A stretch of DNA of 64,000 bases, from contig JAKCPI010015697.1 of assembly GCA_023213315.1 (NCBI GenBank), positions 62,001-126,000 of the forward strand. The letters are read 5' to 3'. The stretch comes from Euborellia annulipes. Its lineage: Eukaryota > Arthropoda > Insecta > Dermaptera > Anisolabididae. The notes under the pieces are model-generated. The model had not been told where the DNA came from and did no database searches. It saw only the letters and a list, made by a program, of their open reading frames with translations. Below are positions 1-14,582 of this stretch, piece after piece (position 1 is the stretch's first letter; every line of letters begins with the position of its first letter). Both the position numbers and the translations under genes were made by a program.

Positions 1-95
1 CGAGTAGGTTAGAAAAAATTTGATTTCCTCAACTTTGTTGTAAAATATTTACGAATAATGATATAACCCTAATTTTATATCTCTTCTTGTGTTAG

Positions 96-258
96 GTTGG
101 GATTGAGGGCGGAGTTCGTCGAGATTCTTCACGGTTTAATCAACTGGATTCTTTTGTAAGTATTATTAAATCTAACCATTAGTTTCTTAAGAAAAATTTT
201 TTTAAAGTTTTTTTTCTTTTTCTAATAGATATCCTCTTCTTCTTCTGTTCTCGCCTGA
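96..258 (+). CDS. 3' end of an unrecognised gene (last two coding exons)
   Basis: Two exons are supported by splice signals and frame. The first (96-155) follows a pyrimidine-rich acceptor ending gttag and stops at a strong GTAAGT donor. The second starts at 229 after ttctttttctaatag and ends at the TGA at 256-258. Both junctions are phase 0, and the exons read through as about 29 residues ending in a serine run (ISSSSSVLA). A likely poly(A) signal AATAAA lies at 541-546. The upstream part lies outside the window, so the product cannot be named. A chance pair of splice-like sites is the alternative. Confidence 0.35.
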
Positions 259-1795
259 TTATTCCTGCGGTGCGGTGTCGGCGGAACTAATACTAATAGA
301 TGTCCTACCTACATAAATATATCTCTCCGACATTTTGATTTCTTCATATCCTCATCAAGATTTCTTGTGTGTCTTCAAAGGGGATTCTTCGAGTTTAGGA
401 GGTCATTTTGGTGAGTCAAAAAACATTCTCCAAATGTAGAGGGACTTTATGGAATAAGGAAATCATATTCAAAGATCGTAAAAAAGTAAATTATTCATCG
501 AGTTCTTATAAACAAATATTATATTTCAAATAAAATTTACAATAAAAGAGCACAGCTCTATGTTTATCATTTTTATATTAAAAATATATGACATTTAATA
601 TACATTAACAACAAAATACATCAATGAATATATCTTTGCATATATTTGATATGCTAAGTACTATTGGACCCATTTTTGGAGAAAGTAATTGGAACATGTA
701 AACATGGAATAAATATATACCCGTTATATGATATAATAATTAGAGACGGAATATGCTATTGATATAGTGCGTTTAGAATTCAATTGAAGCGAATATATAA
801 ATATCAAGTTTTTTAATATATATATTTATTATCCTAAGACGGATCCAAGGAGGAATTAGAATTTCAATTACTTTTTTTTATTTAATTAACACTTTATCCT
901 TTCGATTCAGTTTATATCTCAAAAATACACTAAAATTGAGCAAAAATAGAAAAAGTGAATTTGAAAAAAATAAGGATCAAAGAGGCTACTTAAATGAGTT
1001 TTAAGTTTAATTTGTGGTCAAATCGGTTTTCGCAACGCGCTGTAATATCATTATAATTCGGAAATTCCACGCAATATCACATACCACAAGGGGTAATTAA
1101 TTTCGTTTAACTTCGCGAAACTTTCTACAAAAAATTTATTCAGTAGAACTATTTACGGAACCAATTGAAATAATTTATAAAAGTCATAATCGAACGCATA
1201 CTGAATTTATTCGAGTGTGCTATTATAAGTCTTACCCTGATCTTAATATATAAATATAATAAAAATCAGGCGCGGTCCTGGATGTTTTTTTTAAATCAGG
1301 CGCGGTACTTCCCCCTTCAAAAACTCGATTTTCAATTAAAAAATTCAGTCCTTTGACGAAACTCTAAGAATCCTACCTATAAAGGTTAAAATAAAAAAAT
1401 TACAAAACTGTATTTGTACCAGAAAATTATTAATTGATTAAAATCTGGAAGTTCACACGACGATCTTGTTCATTAAAACAAATTTGTTTTAAATAACTCC
1501 CGAACAAGACAAATAGGATCGACGAGTAAACTTTCAGATTGAAATCGAAAAATAAAATAATTATAACTAGCATATAATTTTAATATTATCGAGTTTTTGG
1601 AGGGGGTAGTACCGCATCTGATAATGATTAAAAACAATCTATTGTGAGATTCTACAAATTTTGATACAATCTTTTTCTTTATACTTGAGATCCGTGTTTT
1701 ATGTAGATTAACAATATCAATAACATGCTTATAAGAATTTTATATAAATATTAAATTTAAACATCGAGAAGTTTAGAGTTGTTTTTATCTTTTAC

Positions 1796-2349
1796 CAGGG
1801 GCGTATATAAGGGGGGAGGGCGAAATTTTTCAAATCTATATACATATATACGGCTATATGGTCAATATCTATATTTTTGTTTGAAAAAGTACGTCGCATA
1901 AATAAAAAAATGAAATATATTATAATATATAAGAATTTTTTTAAATAAAACTTTTGTCTTTGAGAGCAGTGGCGTCATTTGGGGGGGGGGGCGGGGGGGC
2001 ATTTGCCCCCTCCCCCCAAGGGCTCTGATTTTTATAAAATTTTATATTATTCTAAATAAAATACTCAAAAATACATCTACGAGTATACAAATTGTACAAA
2101 ATTAAACAATTAATTAAATTAAAAATGTTTTGGCCAAATTTGAGTACCCGTTTGTAAGTAAATTTTAAGAAAAAAAAAATGTTTGCCCCCCCCTAAGAAA
2201 AAGTTGAAATGACGCCACTGTTTGAGAGGCCCGGGCCTCGGAGCTCAGGTATATCCGGTATTTTAAAAATATTTTTGTGTATGGGGGGAGGGATATTTAA
2301 AAATGAGTTCGCCCCCCCCCCCCCGAAAAAATTTCTATATACGCCCCTG
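1796..2349. mobile_element. hAT-type MITE with perfect 8-bp TSD
   Basis: The ends are inverted copies of CAGGGGCGTATATA. The 8 bases before (tcttttac, 1788-1795) are repeated exactly after it (2350-2357), the duplication length of hAT elements. It has no coding capacity and carries G- and C-rich runs just inside both ends. A second MITE is inserted in it at 1967-2220. A related copy lies at 9067-9327. Confidence 0.85.
1967..2220. mobile_element. hAT-type MITE nested inside another MITE
   Basis: Terminal inverted repeats begin CAGTGGCGTCATTT. The duplication tttgagag is exact on both sides (1959-1966 and 2221-2228). It is non-coding, with a G run after the left end. It lies wholly inside the 1796-2349 element and is therefore the younger insertion. 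Confidence 0.85.
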
Positions 2350-3380
2350 TCTTTTACATATAATATTTATAGATAAATATAATATTTAGTATAATAGGAG
2401 TAAAAATTATGCAAAAATATAATATTTTAAATAAAAAAAAAAAAAGTAATAGGCCAATAAATTTTATCAAAAAAATATAGATGTACATATGTATATTTTT
2501 ATATCAATATAAACAGTCTTTTTTGTTTAGTGAAAAAAAAGATGAATTTTCAAAGATACAGTTCAATTCCTTATTAATATTTTCATTTGGACATAATTCT
2601 TGTTAAGTTTTATATTAAATTCAGTCAAAAATTTCAACTAAAGCTCCTTTCTTTCAATAGCCATCTAACAAAACAAAAAAAAAAGATTATTAATCGTGGC
2701 GCGCTATATCGACTTGGCTAGAATTAATTTTAGGAGAAATGGTTTTATATTTTGGCCTTCTCAGTCATTTCGTGATAGACGACCAATCTCTTTTTATATA
2801 ATTTCTGATAAAAAAAAAAATAAAGTCTGAGTATATACTAACAATAAAGATAAAATTTTTAATATTTGCGAAAAAAAAGAAAAATATATTTTTCCAAATT
2901 TAGTAATCGTGGTCCAGGTAAAAAAATTTAAACCATCCTCCCTGCTCTTAATATACTCTCAGGAACATAATTAGTAAAATTGTAATGAAAAATTTATTCA
3001 AATTAAAGAGTCTCTAGCACCAATTTTTTCCAAACCTCGGGAAAATATAATATTCTGTAAAAAAATCATATATAGGTATGATATAGCCTCAAATTTTAAT
3101 TGTTCCCATACTTTTAAAAAATAACACTATTAATTTAGTTTCGCGGGGATTGTACCATGTGCGCATACTATTTTGATCCTCGGGGACGCGTGTTTGGCCA
3201 CCCCAACCTTGAAGGAGATAGTACTCATTAGCAACAAAATTAAAATATAGATTCTATCCATAACAGTTGGTTAATTATAATACAATACAAGCATCATGAG
3301 ATGTAAATAAGAGGTGGCTCAGTAATTAATCAAATTATTGTTAATTTTTAAAAAATAATATTTTAAAATTTTATAATCCC

Positions 3381-3560
3381 TTGCTTGATCCATTACTCAG
3401 GGGAATAGCATTAGCTTTTTGTGCTAGGGGCGCGAGAGTTTAGATTCCACCCAGGCGATAAAAATTTGTTTCAAATGAATTGGTTACCAATCAATTAAAA
3501 TAAATTGGGATGGGTCTCATTGACCTCAGATGCCGAAATATACAAATTTTAAAAATTATT
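3381..3560 (+). repeat. tRNA-derived SINE-like copy, degenerate
   Basis: A degenerate tRNA-like head (B-box-like GAGTTTAGATTCC near 3435-3450) is followed by a tail with the pieces ggttaccaatca and acctcagatgcc. The same tail occurs in reverse orientation next to tRNA-like heads near 39480, 40965 and 55830, so this is one SINE family. It is too decayed to be a functional tRNA. Confidence 0.5.
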
Positions 3561-3740
3561 AATATAATAAACTTCAAATTATTTGAGGGAATTATTCATC
3601 TTTTCATCTTGATTTTTCTCACAAACTCCATTTTATTGTCTTAGATTCGAGGGGGGATCCAGAGGAGTTTTTCGGGAGGGATAATTATTTTTTACATTCT
3701 GCTAGGGGTCCCGTCCCATTTGATAAAAATTTATTTATTT

Positions 3741-3813
3741 GTAAGAGAAAGTAAAAATATACGTAGACCTATATACAAATCAAATTTTTAAGTATTATTT
3801 TTACTTTCTCTTA
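3741..3813. repeat. Small foldback with GTAAGAGAAAGTAAAA arms
   Basis: The arms at 3741-3759 and 3795-3813 are inverted copies. The same arm recurs as isolated pieces at about 6715-6763, 13838-13872 and 17088-17100, which suggests an old short palindromic repeat family. Confidence 0.5.
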
Positions 3814-4406
3814 ACTCTATTTTAAATTTTATATTAAAAATAAAATTTAATTTCCAAGAAAAACATTCTTCTCAAATCTCGATGGGGGGTGGGGAGTAAT
3901 TACCCCCTCCCCCTTGCTAAGTATCGTTCAATCTATATATAATACTAGACTATTTTTTAACCTTTCCTGGACCCGAACCAGGAACTTTCGATTTCGAACA
4001 ACCACCATTTTCAAAAGAAATTCCTTTAATTCAGTAATACTATATTCTCTCGGTGGCCAAAGACTCTCGGTTTCCGCTTATAACAAATGCAACTTTCAGC
4101 GGGACAATATTTTTTTTTAAAAGAAAGAGATTGGACGCATGATATCATGCCCAAATTTATTTTAATTTAAAAATTGGAAGAAAATTTTACTTTAGCTATT
4201 CCATTTCAATATAAAATTTCCATCTTTAAAAACTGCTACACAATATATCTATCGTTTTAAAAAAATAAATAACTTAAATTATATTATAAAAATAGATATA
4301 TATATGTATATATTAATATATAATATACAAAGCAAAATATTTTTTTAAAAAGCTAAATCACAATTAAAAACCCTGGTAAATCATTTTAAAAAAATATTCG
4401 TAAAAA

Positions 4407-7400
4407 TTATGAATACCCAAAATTAATTCTAAGTTGCTCGAGGAATATAAATGTTAGGATAGTGTGTGGTCCAAGACGGATGAAAGCAGGAATAAATCCC
4501 TAAAAAAAAAAATTAAATGATAATGTAAAAATAGTTAATTTTTTAACTTATAAAAGTCCATATTAATTAAATACCTTAAAAAAAGCGAGTGGACCTTCTT
4601 TGGCAGTATGAAGAGTTAAGTCTAATAAATTCTATAAAAAAAATAAAAATTATTAAGATCTTTTAATATAATTTAACTAAAAAAAAATTGGCATATTATA
4701 AAATTTTTTTTAAATTAAACTTTTGTTTTCAAGGATTTATATAATTTTTTTGTCAATTGTGAAGTAACATTAAATATAAATTTTTTTAGGACATATTTCA
4801 TAAAAAATACTATTAATTATAGCAATTGAAACAATATTCCGTGCTTAACTCAATTTTTAATTTTTTTGGTGCTTGGCACACTAATGCATAACAGGGTCCA
4901 AATAGGGGTCGTCCACATATCACGTAACGCTTTTTTTGACGAATTTCGAGTTCCCCCCCCCCCCCCATGGCACAGTCTAGTCACATACAAACAAATCCCT
5001 CTACAAATATTGTCACAACATAGAATTACCCCCCCCCCCCCTCGAATAAAATTTCTTATACGGAATTCATATCATTTTACCATTTTTCCTCGTAACTCAA
5101 ATAATCACTACATTTTTTCCTTGTTGTGAAAATCAATTCGACCTTTTTTGGAAAGAGAAAGGAAGAAAAAAAAAAATTTAAAAAAATTTTTTATTTAAAT
5201 TCAACCTTGAATTATTATGTCACACTTAGAGAAACCCCGGGTCCGCCATGCCACAATTACTAACGTTCTGGTCAGACCCCTCCCCCTAACGCGTTACGAC
5301 CCCATAGGATCGAGTATTTGATTAAGCGAATTCAGCCCAATCGGAGGTCATTTAGACGTACGTGCCTCAAAGGAAGTTTAGAAAAATTGAATTTTTTTCA
5401 GTTATTTTTAGCTTTGGACACCCCTAATACAATTTTTACCATCCCTGAATGCAATAAAGATATATTTACGATATTCTATAGTTCTTTGGCTTTCCAAAAA
5501 TCATTCATTCGTGAAGATCTGTTGGGTAATTATGAAATTATGGGCAAAATAGTTAAATATTCAGTGATCCTCGAGATACGAGTTTAATTCGTTCCGTAAC
5601 CTTGCTCGTATGTCAATTTGCTCGTATATCAAAGAGTTAGGCAAGTGTCATTAAATAGCTCCGATGCACTAACAGTTGCAACTTTTTCGCAGCTGGCCGT
5701 TCCTTATATCTTAAATTTCGCTCGTATTTCAAAACAAAACTTCGCTCGCTCGACACCACGTATCTCAAATAACTCGTATGTTAGGGCACTCGTATGCTCG
5801 AGTATCTCACTGTATCTAAATACTAAGTAGAGGTTTATTCCTAAGAGCTCTACTTTCAGCGAGAGTGCAAAGCGCCTAAAAGATAGGCAGCCAAAGTGTT
5901 TTTTATTTTTTTGCCAGACTGATAACTGTTTTGTTTATAATTTCGATAATTATTAACAGGTTTTTACGAATGAATAGAAAGCTAAAGAACTATAGAATAT
6001 CGTAAATATATCATTTTTACATTCAGGGATGGTTAAAATTGTATTAGGGGTGTCCAAATCTTAAAAAAAATTCAATTTTTCTAAGTTTTAAGTCGTTTGA
6101 GCCAGTCTAAATGACCTCCGCTTGGGCTGAAACTTGAATATTTCTATGTATTTTAACTATCTGCATATTTTATAAAGGGGTTAAAAAATCTTGAAAATTC
6201 ATAATAGGAACATATTTAAACTAAAGCCAATGAAAAGTTTTTCTTTCTCATATTCGTTTTGTCAATCCAAAATTAATAAGAATTGACTCATGAAGTGAAG
6301 GGAACTTTAAATTTTTGTCGTCCAGTGTAATTGAGGAATTTCTTTATTTTCATTCGATACATACCCGATAATCGCCTGGCTTAGCGTTCATCATTCGTGT
6401 CTTAAGTACATCTAGAGGCTGCGTTAGTGTAGTTGCCACTCCACCGGCAAGAAAACTTGCCCCAAAATGTGTGCCAACATTATCTTCAAATTTCAGTCTA
6501 AGTAATTGTTGTTTAAACACATCATAGAAACACAATTGGCCTATTGTCATGAACACTGCTCGGGAAAATGCCGTGGACCATCCATTCATTAAACGAAGTA
6601 CACCTTCTTCTTGTACGATTCGTAGCAAACCATCGACAGCGTTTTTGTAACTGAAAACAATAATTATCATGAAATTTAATATTTTTTGTAGTATTCAGAA
6701 ATCCTTAATTGCAATACTTTCTCTCTCTATATATTAACATATATAGAGGTAAGAGAAAGTAAAAATTGTGAACAAAATTTGACCCACGTCTCAAAAAGGT
6801 TCGCTATCCCTGCCCTAGGGTAATATAGAATCGCATCCCAAGTCAGTACACTTCACTGACATCTCTCATCCTTACTTTGCCTTTTTTTAAATTTTAGAAA
6901 AAAAATAAAGAAAAATGAAAAAAAGAAAAAAAGAAAAGGTGTTAGTGTTAAGGGGTGTGGTGAGGTGTGTGGTGAATAGGAAAAGTAGAAGGGGTTAGGA
7001 TAAGAAAAGGGTTGGGTGGGGGTAGGGGGGGAGAAGGAGAAGGGGGAGTTTAAGAAAATAGATCTCTGTCGAAGGAAAAAGATGGAAGTAGGGGGCTTGG
7101 GGGGGACGGGAGTTGGAAAGGAAAAGAAGTAAGAAAGGAATTTCATGTTGAGTATTTTGAGTACTACTGCTTTTTCAATCAATCAGATTGAGATAGCTCA
7201 AAAAATTTGAAATTACTTTTCACCTTTTTCAATCAATAATCCCTATGACGCTCTCTTGTTTAGACAACAATTAAAAATAAGGCTCTTTATTAATTGTGTT
7301 GAACAACATAATAAAGTTTAAGGTTTAATTAAACCATTAACTTTCCCAGACAGAATGATAAATATTTTCCTTCGTAAACTTAATAAAGTTTACCCACACG

Positions 7401-10400
7401 TGCAAAATGCTAACATATTATATCAATATTGAATGATTAATATTCTTATATTAAACTTAATTATACTTTTCTAATTTTAAACACTAGTTATCATAAGTTT
7501 ACTTTGTCTAGCAAATTGATTACCTTTTCCAAAATACAGTCAGTATGCTGGATAAACAAAGAGTTTATTTTGGTAGGAGATGGCAGGGTTTTGCTTTCTA
7601 TTATGTTAAAAGCTAATGGTTTTATCAGAAATTATTAAATAGGCTTTTTTCAGTAATCAAGTATTTTTGCTAAAAATTATTTTCATATGCTTAAAATTTG
7701 ATATGATAATTATTTTATTATATTAAAAAAATTCTTAGTAAATTAATAAAAAATATATTAGTTGGAGTCTAATATTAAAACTGAATAAATTATTTTTATG
7801 CAAAATTTAAGTTTGTTTCTTATGCCCAGACCCACTGGAAGAGGGCATTTGCACAAAATTTGTGAAACCTCTAAAAAAGTCAAAAACATTTCAGTAGGGG
7901 AAAAATCTCGTCTTACGTTACACGTTAGTAGGGATTACCTCTTCTTCATATTGTTCTTCACATCTCCTAGGACAGATCGCGTAGCGAAACTTGATTTGTA
8001 ATTTATAGGCAGAGAGACAAATGGAGTTTAGCCTTTCACAGTAAAGAAAAATTTTTTTCGGTTGAACTGTGGTTTATTTGTAATTTACAACAACGTTTCG
8101 GCCACTCATTCTGTGGCCTTCTTCAGGTACAATTCAGCTAAGATTACAAAGGTTGTTATATCTGGGACAATCTCAATTGAATATGATTGAGATTGTCACA
8201 GATGTAACAACCTTTGTAATCTTAGCTGAATTGTACCTGAAGAAGGTACTAAATACAAATTTAATCATTTTTTTAGAAGAAGAATGTTTGGAAATTGGAA
8301 TTGGTCAAACCTTAAAAGTCACAGTATATGCAACTTTATGATTTTGCAATAGAGTTGAAGTTTTAATGTAATTTTTCAAAAAACATCTTTCTAGAATTTT
8401 CTTTTTTGAGTTTGTTGGAAAATAGAGAAGCCAAATTACTAACTCTCAAATGTGAGTGGAAAAGACTAAAGCAATTAATTGAAAAGTTGGTCATTTTAAA
8501 AATTATATATTAATTTCTGCAGTAATTATATTAAAAAAAAAAGAATTATCTTACTTTCTTCTAAGTTCCGGTGGTAGTTTCATATCGTTTTGCATTCTAA
8601 CGTTGACTTGATCGGCCGGAGTGCCAACCAACCCTCCAACAGCACCAGCTGACGCCGCAACCGCAGCTGACGTTACAAAAGTCATAGGTTTCCCATCTTT
8701 GGTTAGATGTTGTTTCATTACCTAAAAAAATTGATTTCATAAAACTTTCAGTCATGAATAAAATTCGTTTTTTTTTTCAATTCTTCAAAATCACATATAG
8801 AATATTTTGGTCTACTCTTTGCCTGATTTCGGCGATCTTTTCTCCTTCTATATTTTTTTTCCTCTCTTTATAATTTTTGCCCCGTATTAGTCAAGTTTTT
8901 TCCCTCTCAAATAAATCAATAATAAAAGGGATTTTTTCATGATCAGTAAACGACAAAGTTTAAGTTCGATCATATGTTTCTTAAATGTCATTATTTCATT
9001 TTAATTTATCAATAAAAAAAATGTTTAATGGAAACTTTTGTGGTTCACATCTAGAAAATTTCCAATCAGGGGCGTATATAGAAATTTTTTTCGGGAGGGG
9101 GGGGCCTGAACTTCAAAAATTTTTCTGCGGAAATTTTTTTTTTTTAAGAAACCAAATTTTTTTTCACACGAAATTTTTTGCGGAACCATTTGTCTTTTGT
9201 GGAACCAAATATTTCCATCCTGCGGAAAAATTTGTTGCGCTTATGTCTGTATATCCCTATATATGTATATGTGTTTGGGAAATTTTGGGGTGGGGGGGCC
9301 CTCGGCCCCCCCCTTATATACGCCCCTGTTTCCAATAAAGATTTTCATAACGTGTAAAAAATGAAATAATAACCCGGATAGGTTGGCTTTAACTTCGACA
9401 TATTACACAGTAATATTTTAATGAGAAATTCGTTTTTGGTTAGGAAAGAATTTAATTCAATTAACCACAAATACATAATAAATAATTGAAATTTTTTTTT
9501 ATAGAAAGCTGAAAGATATTATTTATTTATTGGCACAATTTCACAATAGTAATACGTAATACTCGCAAAAATTTCCCTTTTTTTTTAATGTAAAAGAGAA
9601 CTCATACCTCATACAAACCTCGTAAACTCCAAAACGAGTCATAGAATAAGTAAGTTGTCGTAAACAGGAAGCACTAAGACCATTGTAAATAGCGAAGAAA
9701 CCATCATTGCGAATTATTTTTATCCCTTGTCCAACGATTGTTAATTTTTTTTGACCCGACGATTGGGTTTGTAGATGAACCTATAACAAAAAAAAAAAAT
9801 TGATTAAATCAAAAAAATTTTTTACCGGCGATTAAAAATAAATCGGGAGTTGCTTTCCCTTGACTTTCTTGTATAATAAATTCTTCTTTTAATGTCGATT
9901 TTTTTCCAAAAGTTGATACATATCTACACCTTTAGAAACACTCCAAATTGCGTCGAACTAGCTCTTTGAATTAAAAATTCGTGTTAGTTCTTGTAATAAA
10001 TTAAACACAGCCATAAATAATTCCAAAATTACATTTTTTTATTAAAAATTAAAAATACTAATTTTAATTTTTTGTCATTGAAATTGAATAACAAGTTATT
10101 ATCGTTATGATAAGATTTCAATCTTATCCTTTACAATGTCTATTTTTTTGAATTATAAGTTTTAGGTTATTTAACATATTTCGTTTATATTAGTTGGATA
10201 TCCCAGTAGCGTATCCAGATGGGGGCGAAGGGGGGCGCATGCCCCACTCTCCCCCGCCCAGGTGGATCAACCCTTTGGCGCCTCTCGATACCGACATAGG
10301 CGCCCTAGCATATTCGGCTTTCCAGCTTTTTCCCAAAATCTCAGGCTTTTTTTTTGAAATTTCATAATAAATTCATTTTATATCACAAATCCGGGGAAAA

Positions 10401-13400
10401 ATTACAAAAAAAGCTCGAACGAGATTCGAATACTAAAAAAAAAGTCAAATGAGATTCGTATAGCCTATTTAAAAAAAAAAAAAAAAAACGGCGCCCCAGT
10501 AGAGCTTCGCCCCTCACCCCCTCGCCATCAAAGACTGGATATCCCGGGTTTAACTCTCAGGGGACAGGACTCACTTGATATTGTTTTTTGTTTTTTCTAG
10601 TTGCAGAATTGATCTTTTAATCTTTTTAGTAATGAAATCAATTCTGTAAAACTTTTACTTACATTAAAGACGACTTTAGATTTGACAAGTTAAAATGAAT
10701 ATAATTCGCGTAAAAAATTATTTTTGTTATTCCACTTTATGAAAAAATAATTGGCAGATGTTTATTTGTAAATTATGGGGGGGGGGGGGGGTTAATACAA
10801 TTTCAACGATAGTAACTTAAAGTGTAATTGAAATATTTAATTTTTAACAATTTTATTTGTTGGTGACCAACATCTCAATGGCCTCCGGAAATCGTATAAT
10901 AATTTATCTTTTATTTTTATTACTTGAATGTTGAAAGATAAATAAAAAAATTCCTTTCATATGCAGCATGGGACCCTAATTGGCGAGCACCAAATAAACA
11001 GCTCTGCGTGGCGGGTTGTCTAAGTTCCAGGGGCTCAATTTAAAAAATCCGAGTTTTAATAATGGGAAATCTCTTTTAACCAAGTCAAAAAAAAAAGCCT
11101 CATAATCAATTGTTAGATTACATGTATATTTTCTTAAGAGTTTTATATAATTATTATTTTATTCTCTTTAAAGAAAAAAAAAATGAAATTTATTTAATTT
11201 CAGGATAATTTTAAAACACATGACGGAGATGTATAGAGGATGTATAATTGTTTTTATTTAGCTAAAATCGATTCGATAGAAAGTATGTTTACAAATTATA
11301 ACCTTAATATTTGACAGCCTACTGAAGGTCAGTGTCGAATTTTTATTCCCTCACCTCTCAAATGATTCTGTTTGTTTGACCTTTTACTACTCAACGAATT
11401 ATTAATATTAATCCAAATCTTAACGAATGATTTACATTCAAATTTTCTTCTTAAACTCTCTGGTTCCGAATTTGAAATTTAAATCTTTTTCTTTATATCT
11501 ATAATAAAATTAGAATCAGGAAAATGGTTTTTATGTGAATGTCATCTTTCTGTTTGCTTGTTACGTCATTTCTAAAAGCGATGAATAGTAAAAATGCAAA
11601 TCAGAAGATAAATATTCATCAGCAGCCTATAATAATAATAAAAAATAGGATGTTGCTTTTATTTTATTCTTTTTCTTTATTATAATAAGATTTTAAAAGT
11701 TGTCTTCTGTTTATTTAGTGGCTGAAGATTAAAGAATTAGATTAGGGTGCATCCAAAGGAATTAAATAAATAAAAATTCGACAGGAAAAAAAAAAATAAA
11801 TACAATTTTCATTTATTTAATTCCATTTGTTAGGCACCTTCTCAGTTAAAGAATTTTAGAATTATTTGGACGCATTGTCATAATTCTAAAAAAATATTTA
11901 ACTTTAAATTCGCAATTTTTGTTAGGGCTTTTTTCGCATTGATAAGGAAAAAATTGTTTCAACAATAATAATAATAGGTCTAACTGATATATAATTAAAC
12001 ACAGCGTATAATAAAAATTTTTTATCTATATAGGAAAATTTTTGAAAATAATACACAATAGAAAATGATAAAGAGTATAAAAAATCTCAATGATAAAAAA
12101 CTATTGCAATAATACTTTCACTTTTTTGTAGGATCTTTTTAATGATTTGGTTTGAGGTGTATAAATTCATTACTGCTTCTTTGTTAGAAGACTGACAATC
12201 CATATGCCAATGTATTTTTTGATTAATTGCTCCAGAGAGCGATCCATGGATTCATTTTCCTTGGATATTAATAACTCAATAGTCAATTAATCTAAAAATT
12301 CATTGTAGTATTGTAGCTATTTGGGTTGCCTACCTGCCAGTAATCAAACTATATAAACGCTATAATAAATCAATGTCAAACCTAATAGTACCATTAGTTT
12401 AAAAATGTCCTCTTATGTTATATTGCTTTTCGTAATCAGGAAATATTTACTCATTTTCTTTTACATAATTTTCAAATTAGTTGTTATTAACAAGCCTATT
12501 TACAATTAACTATTTATATTTAATAACCTATTGATTCGCAAACTTTACGCACGCATTAAGACTTCCCTTTATCTTAATAAGATATTAACAATACGATTCT
12601 TCTGGTTATACTGTATTTGATTAAATATTTTAAAATCTCCTTTGAGAGATCTTAAAACTATTTAAAATTTTCTATTTCGATTCAAGTTATTCAGTCATAT
12701 TTATTAAAGTTCTTATATCAATTGGTATCGAATCTAATTGATTTAAATATATTTTAATTGGGATGTCTGGGATCCGAACCCACATGCTTTTAAGATTATC
12801 AATATTGATGTTAATAAATAAAAAAAAATCATTGTGTGGTTTTATGAAACCACGATGCAAGTGAAACTTATTTTCGGTTCGTAGGCACTTAACTGAAAAT
12901 TTTAGAAAAATTATTCGTTTTGGGTATTAAAATACCACTCTCGGAAAATTGTCTACCCATTAAAAAAAACAAAAAAAAAACAAAAAACAGTAGTTTCGAA
13001 GTCTATGCGAAGAAACCTGGTGAGAGTTGCTAATGACGTCACTGCTTGTAACGCGACAAGCTGATAGATGGGCGAAAAAATTTGAGTCGATATAATAAAA
13101 GTTTCACTTTAAAAAAATAAATAAACAAATAAAAAATATTTTGAACCTCTAGTTCACTCTATTTTTTTTTTGAAATAAGGACATATGTACCGCCGACCCC
13201 GCATCACGGGAAGAACGAAGAATAAGATTGATATGAGTTTCTTTTCAAGTCTAATAAAAAAAAAAAAACCTTTATCCCTTTTATTAAATTTTGCTCATGA
13301 CCTATGCCTTTTTATTATTATTTGTTAGAACAACAGAACCCGACATTCATTTCGATATTTCGAATTAAAAAAAAAAAAAAAATTGAAATATTTAAATAAA

Positions 13401-14582
13401 ATGTAATTTAATATTGAAAACAAATCGATTAAACAAATTATGACGTCACTTTTAGTCATATTAATTTACTAAGTAAAGACAAGCAAAGCAAAGCTTGCTC
13501 TCCTTTCACATAAGGCTTGAATTGAATGACCAACTGACGTACACGAATCAACCCACATATGACGTCATGATTAGATAAACGTGAATCTCACTCAGTCTCT
13601 TTACTCAAGGTCTCCTCAAATAGCAACCACAAAACAAATATCATACGAAAACCATGTGGATATTGGTGATTAACAGTTGTTTACATTTTTTATTCCATTT
13701 TAATAGAGTATTCATCTTCAATCACGTGAATATATTTAATTTTCGAATTATGGCTTGATTAGAATCATACTGTTATCTAATGGTTAACATATGCTCTTTT
13801 TATGTAATTTTTCATTTTTTAATTAGGCCTATATTAATTTTACTTTCTCTTACCTATATATTTATAGAAAGAATATCATTCATTCTCAATAGAAATATTC
13901 ATAAATTTTGCCCGAAACGTCTGAACTTTCACAGATAATCGGGAATGTTTTATTTTTGGCTGCCTGCACCACATCATTCCATAGTATATTTCCAGTCATT
14001 AAATATCATTATTTATGTAAAAAATTCGATGTCATGATTTTGATAGAAATAAACGTTTTGAGTCCAACCAAAAATGTGGGTCCCGTCTGTCTCTGTTCAA
14101 AATAAAGAAGAAAATGAGCTACGGAGAATGAAATTTGATATTTAAGTTAGGTCCCCCCCCCCCCCGGCACAAAACATGAAGCTTTTCAACAAAAGAGTAC
14201 TACCCACACAGCACAAAATATTGCAGCATGTTGCAGAAATATTACGAATCTTGCTCAATATTGACAATATTGCAGCAACATTGATGCAATATTGCAGCCC
14301 AAACAGCACATTGCATCAATATTGCCAATATTTTGCAAGATTTGCAATATTGATTACAATACTTCTGCAACATTGCTGCAATATTTTGTGCTGTGTTGGT
14401 AGTATCTAGTATTTTACTTTTTTAGTTTTTTTCGATTTTCTCAAAATTCGCTCTAATGATTTTGATTAAAATTCAAAAATCAATTATTTTTTAGATACTT
14501 TTTAAAATGTGTATTCTCATTTTACTCTCAAAATTGTTTGAAGCACACTTTATACCCGTATTCATAGTCGGGGGGGGGGTTT

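Larger units (their letters stand above)
259..4406. other. Intergenic region between two convergent gene ends
   Basis: AT-rich sequence holding the presumed 3' UTR of the first gene, two nested hAT MITEs, one SINE-like copy and a small foldback (each listed separately), plus homopolymer G/C runs near 1980, 2310 and 3885. I see no other coding exon in it. Confidence 0.6.

Noticed and set aside
6853..7182. 109-residue minus-strand frame rich in Phe and Pro
   Set aside because: It arises from purine-rich simple sequence (gaaaaaga, gggtgtggtg runs) in an intron of carrier copy A.
14176..14409. 77-codon open frame
   Set aside because: Produced by the CAATATTGC repeat inside a palindromic MITE; no splice or codon evidence.
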